A stretch of 64,000 nucleotides of DNA from Nipponacmea schrenckii. Its lineage: Eukaryota; Mollusca; Gastropoda; Lottiidae. The position numbers and the translations under genes were made by a program. Below, one piece after another: positions 1 through 10,500 of this stretch. The DNA is taken from assembly GCA_030562195.1 (NCBI GenBank), contig CM060199.1, forward strand, positions 38,274,338-38,338,337, read 5' to 3'. Each line of letters starts with the position of its first letter. Position 1 is the stretch's first letter. A model generated the notes under the pieces. The model worked only from the letters and a program-made list of their open reading frames with translations. It was not told where the DNA came from and made no database searches.

Positions 1-866
1 AAAGCGTTTTCAAAAACAAGGGCAATAACTGACACTAAATATTTTTCAGTTTATCTGATTTTCAATAGGGTTCATCCTTGGGAGAAAACAAATACTAAAG
101 CCAAGTTTATCAAAATCCATTCAAAATTGTTCTTTCTAGAGTGTTTTCAAACTAAAATTGAACGCGTTTTTAAGAACAAAGGCAATAACTTGTGCTATGT
201 GCTATTTTCAAAAGGGTTCATTCTTGGGTGATATTAAACAATTTCAGCAAGTTTCGTCAAAATCGGTCAATAACTGTGCTTGGTAGAGTGTTTACAAGCT
301 AAAAATTTACGCGTTTTCAAAAACAAAGGCAATAACTGATATTAATTTTTTTTTCGACTTGACTGGTTTTCAATAGGCTTCATCCTTGGGTGAATACAAA
401 TACTCAGGCCAAGTTTCATTAAAATCCATTAAAAATTGTTCTCTCAAGAGTGTTTACAAGCTAAAATTGAACGCGTTTTCAAGAACAAGGGCAATAACTC
501 ATACTAAATTTTTTTCGATTTCGCTGATTTTCAATAGGGTTTATCCTTGAGTTATAACATACTCTCACACCAAGTTTCATCAAAATCGGTCAAGAATTGC
601 ACATTGTAGAGTGTTTACGAGCCATTCAAGAACAAGGGCAAGAACTCATACTAAATTTTTTCCGATTTCGCTGATTTTCAATAGGGTTCATCCTTGCGTG
701 ATCATAAACACTCATATCAAGTTTCATCTTAATCCGTCAAGAATTACACCTTGTAGAGTGTTTACGAGCAATTGTGGACGGACGGACGGACCGACGGACG
801 GACGGATGTGGGTGACGACAATATATGCCCCCCATTTAATGTGGGCGTATAAAAAAAGAGAACTTT
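1..866 (+). mobile_element. Pearl-like non-autonomous element (tandem core + ACGG tract + terminal hairpin)
   Basis: About five to six degenerate copies of a ~150 bp unit, each with 'caagggcaataact', 'tttcaatagggttcatcctt' and 'caagtttcatcaaaatc'. The last unit runs into a GGAC/ACGG microsatellite at about 776-806. This is followed by an imperfect hairpin at about 822-851 (arms tatgccccccat / atgtgggcgtata). A core of tandem ~150-160 bp units followed by an ACGG microsatellite is the build described for the bivalve pearl family (CvA-like), which is related to Helentrons; that assignment is from memory. The left edge lies outside the window. A small open frame at 611-868 is only this repeat read through. 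Confidence 0.7.
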
Positions 867-1592
867 AAAAGAGGTAAATTTTATTCACAAATTAAAAACC
901 TTTATTGAATAGTTGATGAATAACTATTTTAAATTCATATTTTTATTGACTGATTGACCTATCTTTGCATATTTCATCCACATAATATTAAGTATTGAAG
1001 TTCTACGTGTGCATGACCATTTATTAGCTCTACCTGTACCTTTATCAATTTCGCCCTTTACTCAAAGCCACTATTTTGCGACACTTGTATTTACAAACTG
1101 ATATTACACCGGAGTCCCACGTGTACAACGTTTAAAACGGACCTGAATCATTATACCTGATACAATTTTGATATAGCACCCTTTAACAATGTATTTCTGT
1201 ATCATTGTTGTAAAAGGGTTAATATGTAAGTATAGCGTTTACTGCACATAACCACGATGTCGTGTTTTAACTCATATGACAGGCGATTTGTTAACACGTA
1301 ACGCGTTGAACATACAATACACATGGGTTTCGCTCTTCTACGCTTTATACAAAGATTCAACATTGGATACCTCAACTTCGATTCACGGGGAGTTTGGCGG
1401 AACTTCTGTACATATTCAGTATCTAAAAGTACACATATACGAGATTAGTTTTCCTAGCACTTACGTTGATTCTGAAATATTACCCACTGTTTACGATTTA
1501 AATCACTAGATTAAAATCTACGACTGATGATATTTACTACACCCTCAATAGACAATTCTCAGGTAACAACGTCACTTCAGTGCTTCAAAATT
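867..1592. other. No gene seen
   Basis: AT-rich sequence between the pearl-like repeat and the stop codon of the glutamate receptor gene. It probably includes the receptor's 3' UTR, which would run leftwards from 1593. I recognise no exon here; an open frame at 1276-1509 has no familiar motif. Confidence 0.5.
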
Positions 1593-4500
1593 TCAAAATC
1601 CTTCGCTTGCTTTCTGTGGTACTGTTAAACCATTCCCTTTCTTTTTGAAACAAAAAGTCTGTCGTAAGTACTCGATACCTAGCATACTAAGGGCTAAAAA
1701 TACTCCTATCCCCAAAACGTAAAAGGCACTCTGCAGCGACAGTAAGTCTATGGGCTCGGAATTATTGGTCAATGAGCCCCCACAAAACTTCTCTTTTGGC
1801 CACCAATTCTGCTCCCATATTTGAAGCAAGCCACTCTCATATATCTTTATCATTCTAAAATTAAACAGAAAAAAACAGATGTCAATGAAAATGACAGGAA
1901 TGGAGTTTTACGTACTAATCTGCTGCACCTAATGGGCTAATGAATACGATATCAGAATTTGGAGCTCATCTTAATACTAAACGAAATAACTTTTCACGTG
2001 TAAAGGTTCTCAAATGAAATATAATGATGTGTTGAAAGCAAAGTCTTATTAGGTCATAATATAGGAAACAACGTTCACGCGGGCGTTGTCATCTATCAAA
2101 CAACCAAACAACTTGCTTAGGTATCACGCCCAAGGGGGAACACCGTAAAATTGGATATACAAAGGGACCCATCGCCTGAATCACATTCAATTCTGCATTT
2201 ACTTTTTTAAACAATGTGGACAAATTGAAAAAAACATAGTGCATGATTGATTTCGAGTAACAGAGAAAGGTTAATGTATCCTTAATCCATGGCTTGATCC
2301 ATTATATAAAAACAACCGACCATTCTCCAAAATCCCGTACAGGTAATTTAACTTATTGGTGTTGAAACTTGTATAGGAGCTTGTTTGGAAATGGTCAATT
2401 TGCAAAAATATCCAAACGGAGAAAGGATTACATTGCAATTAGTTTGTTCATACTTTGCAAAAAGGTTGCAAATCTCTTGGTGTATAAGCAAAATACAAGA
2501 CAATATGAAGACAAATATGAAATTGAATCATTCTTATGGCTTATACAAAAGTCCACGGGACCGTGTGAATACTTCGGGACAAGCAGTACTTCGAGACAAA
2601 CGATCAAGGGATTTAGCCGCCATTTTGAAGTTGGTAACCCAACACACGTTAATCTCATTCAGTAATATTATTTTCATTGCCTGATTAAGATGATAATTTG
2701 ATCCATTTATACCCGATAATATGATTTTATAACAAAACCCGGAACACTCTACTTTCGTTTTTTCGTGATTAATTTTACGGTAGCCTTAATTTTACCAAAA
2801 ACGAAATTTTGAAGTCTTCCCGATAATTTATAATGATCGTCACTTCAATTGATTTATAAATAATACAGACATTTTTTCAGAATTTGTTCTGTATTATCAG
2901 AAAATTATCATGCGTGAATAAAAATCTAAATTTGATATCTCATACTTTGTCTGATAACAGCTTTTTTTTTAATTTGACTGTAAACCGTAAACAATTATAT
3001 ATTGCCTGCTCAATAGGCTTACTTTCGATATCAAAATGGAACCGGCAAATTCAGTTAAATATTTCATGAGCTGCGTCAAAAAATTATTTCCACTTCATTC
3101 TCCTGTAATGAATTATTAAAAAGTGTTGTTTACTGTCGCGAGGGAATGAATTTCAAAGGATTATACATTATTATTGGTAAGATTATGATTTCGAGATACA
3201 CGCGGTGATTTATTTGATAATTGAATGATGGGAGTGAAAGATCCGGTAAATAGATTTATACGAATTCGAGATAAACGTATTTTTTTAAGGGATTATAGAA
3301 GGATATTGTTCGGACCGCGCAAAGACTTCGAGTTAAGCGGAACTTCGATATTACCGATGTCGAGATAACGGAGGTTTCACTGTATATCCAAATATTATGT
3401 TCAAAATACGTTTGAAACGACAAACATCTCTTCTTATGCATCGAAAAAACAAAGAATAAAACAGTAAATATAACTATATTATGTGAAAGAAAAGTGGAGT
3501 GAGAAATAAAACTACTTACTGATCGGAGAATATACCAGTAAACGGGGAATTGTTTGGAAGACCAAGAGCATAATGATTAGGGAAGAATCGTTCATTGAGA
3601 ATATTGATATCACATTGCTGCTCAGACCAGGAGAAAATGGCGGAACCATCGTCTATTACAGCGTACTCAGAGTTCATCATTCGATCAAAATGCACGTTCA
3701 TATCGGGATGGAGATGATCTGGATTCTCTTCGCTAAACTTCTGTACACCATCCCACACTTTCTGATACGTCTTCAGATTGGAATTCTGAAAGAACAGTGT
3801 TACAAATTATATGCTAGTTTATCTAAGGCGGAACTAGCGTCTTTGATACTACGAGACCAAACTAGTGAAGTCAGATAGGTGTATCTTCATAGCGATTTCA
3901 GTCGACATCGAACTGTAAAGGCGCTTACATTTCACCTTGGACATCAGATAAACGTTTTATTTTTGAAAAAAAATCAGCCCGAGGCATTTGCCTTGGTGTT
4001 CAGCTATGGTCCAGTGTATGTGAGAGAGAAATTGCCATATGACTCGAGCGAAATGCGGTTTTATCACAATGACATTACCTAATTTAACAAAAAAAATCTA
4101 TCAAGGTAGTGAGCGAACTAGGTTTGAATTGAGCTCAGAGATCCTCATTATCATGGAACAAATATTACAGATAATGAAAATAAGAATGGAGATGACTAAA
4201 GGGAAGTAACGATAGTCCGACAGACAACAATATCAGTTTTCCTGCGGTCGTTTAAGTAGATAAGCATAACTCTTTTTTTTATTAAATGTAAGGGTGGTTA
4301 TAAGTAGCAAGTAGCAAGTTACTATTCAACAGAGGGCACTGGCACAAGGTAAAAAATGACAAGAGGTATATGTCGAAACTCCGTAGAAAACAATATAAAT
4401 GGAACATAATAAACAGCACTGTTTTACTTACGCACCCCCCAACTTCCCGTAAAGCTATCGATTTGAAACTTGGCAGAGGGATACTTAAATGTGTCCTGAA

Positions 4501-7500
4501 TGTTCACAGCGAATTTCAGACGATTCCGACCATTCCTTCTATTTTTAATTATTTTTCAAAGTGTTGAAATGACTGAAATTTCTTCCGATAAATTGGATAA
4601 TGGCGAAATAGCAGGGGGACTTAACTCTTTTGTTTAGTCGTACTTGCTTTGAAATATCATTCAATTTCGGGTCATTTCGACCAAAAATTGTCAATTTTTC
4701 ACTGCGATGTAACGAGTATAGCTGCAATCATTTTCGTTTGAGTTTACAAAATTTCCATGACTTTTTGCCAGTGCCATAAACAAATTGGTAAGGTATTGGT
4801 AGTAAAGTAAAAAAATACAAACAATACCACCTGGTTATATAAAATTTACCACCCTAGCTCTGTATTCCGGAAAAATAGCATTGACCATCCTTAAATTAAA
4901 TGTTTCTAAAAAAGCGCACTTAGACCATATATCGCACCAGGTAAGAATCGACTATGTTGACAACATCTACCCTAGGTATTAAATGGTACCTGTAATTGTG
5001 TTACATACTGTTAGAAAGCGATCGTTACCCTATACGGTGGTACCATGTATTAAAGAGTGTGTAACTTGTGTTGAAACGTTATGTACCACATGTATAAAAA
5101 ATTGTACTTGTGTTGAAACTTATGTACCCATGTATAAAGAAGTGTGTACTTGTGTTGAAACTTATGTACCCATGTATAAAGAAGTGTGTAACTTGTGTTG
5201 AAACGTTATGTACCCATGTATTAAAGAAGTGTGTAACTTGTGTTGAAACATTATGTACCCATGTATTAAAGAAGTGTGTAACTTGTGTTGAAACGTTATG
5301 TACCCATGTATTAAAGAAGTATGTAACTTGTGTTGAAACGTTATGTACCCATGTATTAAAGAAGTGTGTAACTTGTGTTGAAACGTTATGTACCCATGTA
5401 TTAAAGAAGTGTGTTACTTGTGTTGAAATGTTATGTACCCATGTATTAAAGATACATTTAACTTGTGTAGTACGTTATGTACCATTGTATAAAAGAACTG
5501 TGTATTTATCCCATAAATATTATCTTGTGTTATCCAGTACTTCTCGATTCGAAATGTCGTTCAAATCTTATATCAGACAAACAAAAAATGAGTGAGACAT
5601 TGACTCTACTCATTAATGATGTTTGGGAGTTTTACATTGTCTATATCAGTAACGTCGCCTTCTATATTTCTTCATGGTGGGGTATTTGAATATGGCGTTG
5701 TTTCTTCGGAAATTACCTTTTGATCTCATTGAATTACCTCCCTTTAAAATAGTGATCTTGAACAATGCGAAATTCCGAACCGGTTTATACCCTTTGCCAC
5801 AAATAAATGCAGATGCCTGGTGACTGTGGAAGGGATGTCTAGCTTAATTAATATGTCAGTCCCCACTTGTCTTATTCTTACCATGGGCCAATAAAGCACC
5901 GTATAAATACCACAATGTTCTCTGTATGCTGGTCTTCTTTCGTTTAGGAAACATGGCGGTGTAGAATGGGTTGATTTTCTCAATATAGTATAATAATACT
6001 CCGACACAAAACACAGAACAGAAAATACACAGTAGCACCTGCCACCTGAACGGGGCCAATAACGTGTACCATTTATCAGTGTTAGGGTCCGGTTTCCGGA
6101 AAAATACAACCGAATATCCGAAATAATATGGGAATGTAAAGTCCATCACTGCTTCACGTTCGTTGGAAACTGTCACTGCGGCTAGGATCATGTCGGATTC
6201 CTGAAACAAAACGAAAAATGGGATCATTTCTTGTTTTCTCGTTGCAGGAGTACTTCTGAAGAGCAATTTTTTTCAATCAGACTAACTTATAACATTCGTT
6301 CACTACAAAAGAAGCACACATACCTTGATAATATAATACTAACATTAAACGTTCGTCTGCGTCGATAAAAAATGTAGCATACTATTATTGTAATCGGAAT
6401 CTTATTATGTTATCTCCCTTCATAAAAGGAGTTAAAAAATGTATACACAACAATGAATAAATGATAGAACTTTACAGTAGGCGTACGTAGTTGAATTCGT
6501 CAATATACCTTATAGGGGCCTGACATCTACCTCTACAATAAAGTCAAAGACATGGCACTTTCTTGCCACTGATGAAAACATACACTGACAAAGTTTGGAG
6601 CCAAAATGAATCGAAAAGTCATGCTAAAGAAGAATCTGACTTACATGTTTAGCCACTTGTCCAATTAGACCCGTCCATTCACCGTCTTTAAATCTTCCCC
6701 ATTCACCATCTGGTGGTTCCACCATTTTAAATCTGAAAAATAATATACTCATACATAACCTACTTAGTGTGTATGAAGACTTTATTTTGACTTACGAGGT
6801 GATTTTTGTTCTATACGATTTATCTAGGTTGTTATAAGAGATACATGTACTCCCCTATTGAAGTGGGACAGTATTGAAGGCACTGGCCTAGTTCACAAGT
6901 TTTAAGTGTTATAGGATATACTCTCCTGTAGAAGCACTGGCCTAAGTCACAAGTAGAGGCAATGGACTTACGTGAAATTTAACGATACGGCGAGCTCCAA
7001 GAGCAAATCCATACACAGTCCACTGTATTCAGCTGAACCGTTTAATTCCTTCTTTATCATAAACGGTGACCACTGTAAGAAAAACAAATTTTGATGAACT
7101 TGTTGGTAAACGCGGAATCCGTGTACAAAAGACGGAATCTGTGGGTAAAATACGGAATCAGTTGTAAAAGACGGAATCAGTTGGTAAAAGACAGAATCAT
7201 TCGATAAAAGACAGAATCAGTCGGTAAAAGACGGAATAAGTCGTAAAGACGTAGTCAGTTGGTAAAAGACAGAATCAATCGATAAAAGACAGAATCAGTC
7301 GGTAAAAGACGGAATCAGTCGTTAAAAGACGGAATCAGTCGTAAAGACGTAGTCGATAAAAGACGGAATCAGTCGATAAAGAACAGAATTAGTCGATAAA
7401 ACACGAATACGGTCGGTACAAGATGGAATCGGTCTATAAAGGACGGTTTAGGTTTTCAATATTTCTTGTGATTTTTACTTACGGCTTCAACCTCTACCAT

Positions 7501-10500
7501 CTGTTACCCACCAAATCTGTGTTATTTCTAGAACAAATGAAACCGAACCAAAAACTGAATGTGTGATAATCGAGTAGCGTTATCTAGATTAAATACCTAC
7601 TTTTTGTTTGCTCTGAGCAGAATTTCTGATTCTGCGACACTCGTAGATTTTCAGAATGTTCCTTTTCGATGTTGAAAAGGTATCAGTATCGGTATTTAAC
7701 TCAAATTATGTTTGACGGTACTTTCCACGCGAGGCGCGAGCAGTCGTCAAAATGTTCACTACATGGGCTTGGGGACTATTCTGTTCTGATCGGGCACATT
7801 TGGCAACCCAGTGCAGTCGAATGTTTTTTCTACGTTTACCAGTTGGTATAGAAGATGTACTTGGCATATTGTAACGATTAACGTTCATTCATCATTAGGG
7901 TATCTTAAAAATTGCTTTTCTTTAAACATCTGAAATATCGCTTAGATACTTCCTTTCCAACAGACAATTCTTTTATCTTTTTAAAAAACCCATATTTGCC
8001 TATTGGACTAAAAATTCGACTCAAACTACAAATGTTTTGATTTTTGCGGTTTTCTATATCTGTAGCATCTGAACAGCCAAAATATCAAAAAAGGCGTCCA
8101 AAGCGCTTCAACATAGAGAATTTCACGCTCTTCCCCACCCATTAATCAGTTTTTTGGGGTATTATCAAAATGATAGAATAGTTAATATACTAACCTCGAG
8201 TGTAGCAATTTGAAAAAGTCGTTGATTGAAACCAAATTTAGTATTAGGAAAGATGGCGGAATAATCTATTTCAGTGTTCCCCTGAACTATATTGTTGACT
8301 GCACGTGTAAATCCTGGTTTCCATAGTAACGTGCCAATAGAAGGTATCGTTTTGATAGATGGATTTTTTAATATCTGAAAACAAAGGAACGAAATGAAAT
8401 GCGAGGCTGGATAAAATACGTTAGTAATGCCCTACCACACCTGCTAACATGAAAAATATACGATAATGTGCGATAAGGGCAGCTGATTTGTAATTTTAGG
8501 GATATTTTTGTCAGTTATAAAAATTATCCAGCCTTCTAAATAGAATTTTACCTCTACCCTTTCTGCACCTGACTTAGCCATAAAGTTTGCATTGATTCAC
8601 CATGACAACGGCACTACGTTGTTCCTTAAGTGGGGAACTGAAAAAATCCGAATTTTCTCCGTAATCTCTACTTGGATTGAACCTTGAATCTGCGTGAGAC
8701 CTCACAGGAAAGCCAACTTCGATAAATTGTTGCACCATGTCGATGATTGCTCTTCCTATCATTGCAAAGCAGAATTCACCAAGCTTAGGATTGTTCACCC
8801 ACCAACAGGGAACGTGAGCTGGGTTTAGACCGCCATAAGACAGTTTAGTTTTTAGGTTTCATATTAATTATGTGCGAGACTGGTGGTGAATAACACAAAC
8901 AACCCACTTACTGATAAAATCTCTGATTTGAGGTAACCATCAACGGTCACGTGGCCAGCGTATTCCAGTTCCGGTTCATCGTCCATCTTCTCCAGTGCAG
9001 CCTCTATTACAAGTGGTAATACCTAGAAACATCAGAAATTGTCTTATGAATCCGGGTATACAGCGGAATAAATGAAGAAAAACTATAGATATTAAATCCA
9101 TGAACCATAAATACCAGCCAATACTGGTCATGCGGTCACCTCTATTCAGCGTGACCCTGCTCTAACGGTCATTCAAATTTCCTTCCTTGAGATTTTCAAT
9201 TAAATTTACCTGTATTTAGCACCAACCTGTCTAACCCACTAACGGTCAATCAGTTTTACCCCAAGCGGTCATATAATCCTGTTAATTAACGGCCAATTGC
9301 CAGGTGAAATACAATCCACGATGTTGAATTGACCTTGACCTCTTTGATCATGTGTCGGCTTTTTTTATCACTTAATCTTTTAATCTTAATCCTGACATTT
9401 TACTTATAAAGCATCATATTGGATATTGACATGTAAACATGTTTGTATTTCCCCCCTCATTACGACTTCCTCGGAGGAACAACGTAATAATGACGAAGAA
9501 AATGTCGGCTCTCACATATTAGAATTCTTGACGATGATAGTTTGCCGGTCATTGAGAATACTTCTTTTTAACAGTTATAAAGTTAACAGAAAGTTTAATT
9601 AAAGGTCATTTACTATTGAAATTTTCCTATTCCTTGCATAAAGAATATTATGAAGAATCTTTCGTAATCAGTGCGCTATTTCTCATAGTAAATATTGTAA
9701 AAAGCTTTTGTTGTAAAATATTTTCAGATTTCAACAAAACGAAATGTAGAGATGTTTATGAGACCATGTCAAATTTTTTATTCGGCGATAAGATCCCTAG
9801 TCCATGCAAACATTAGAAAGTATAATAAGATATTCATACGAACCTGTTTGATAGATGCGGGATAGCATTCATGATAACTCGGACCAGTGAGGGCGGCGAT
9901 GTTATCAATGGTGATTCCTGAATTCTCCAAAAAATCCTGGTCGTATCCATAGTTTGATATTAACCATTTCGAATCATGACGAATAGACGTCTTATTATCA
10001 TTGGCCAGATCAAAATTATTGGCCTGAAAAGATCATCGATGACAAATAAATGTATGTTAATGACTACTATTAGACTGGACATTACGTCTACTATAAATAA
10101 ACGCTGCGCATGCTCATTAAGATGAACTAATGCATGGGCGTTATTGGCGTGACATTACCTTATCACGTGACAAAATGACACGCTACTCACGTGACGAACA
10201 TATCCTTATACTACAGTTGTTATGTATTGCAAGTCATGCTTTGCTTTTGGTAATATAATGTACGTACATAATAGATAATTATGCTATTGTAACATTATAC
10301 TACCTGCTAATTGCCAAGGAAGAAGACTCGTAGGGGTCTAAATATCTGCTTGTTTTGTCAAACATTTCTCACCTCATGTAATATTAGCCTTACACAACCT
10401 AAGGAACACACCAAGACCACGTTTAATTCCTCCCTGTTGAAGATATTATAGGTGGAGTTCAGACCAGTGTAAGGGAGATAATTTGATTCTGTATTGTTGA

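Noticed and set aside
5110..5595. 161-codon plus-strand frame with a Cys-rich 15-residue repeat as a secreted peptide gene
   Set aside because: Exact 45 bp tandem repeat in a receptor intron, no signal peptide or splice context.
8574..8798. 74-codon minus-strand frame as an exon of the glutamate receptor
   Set aside because: Part of it is the antisense of 28S rRNA; it has no fitting splice phases, and the exons on either side join in phase without it.
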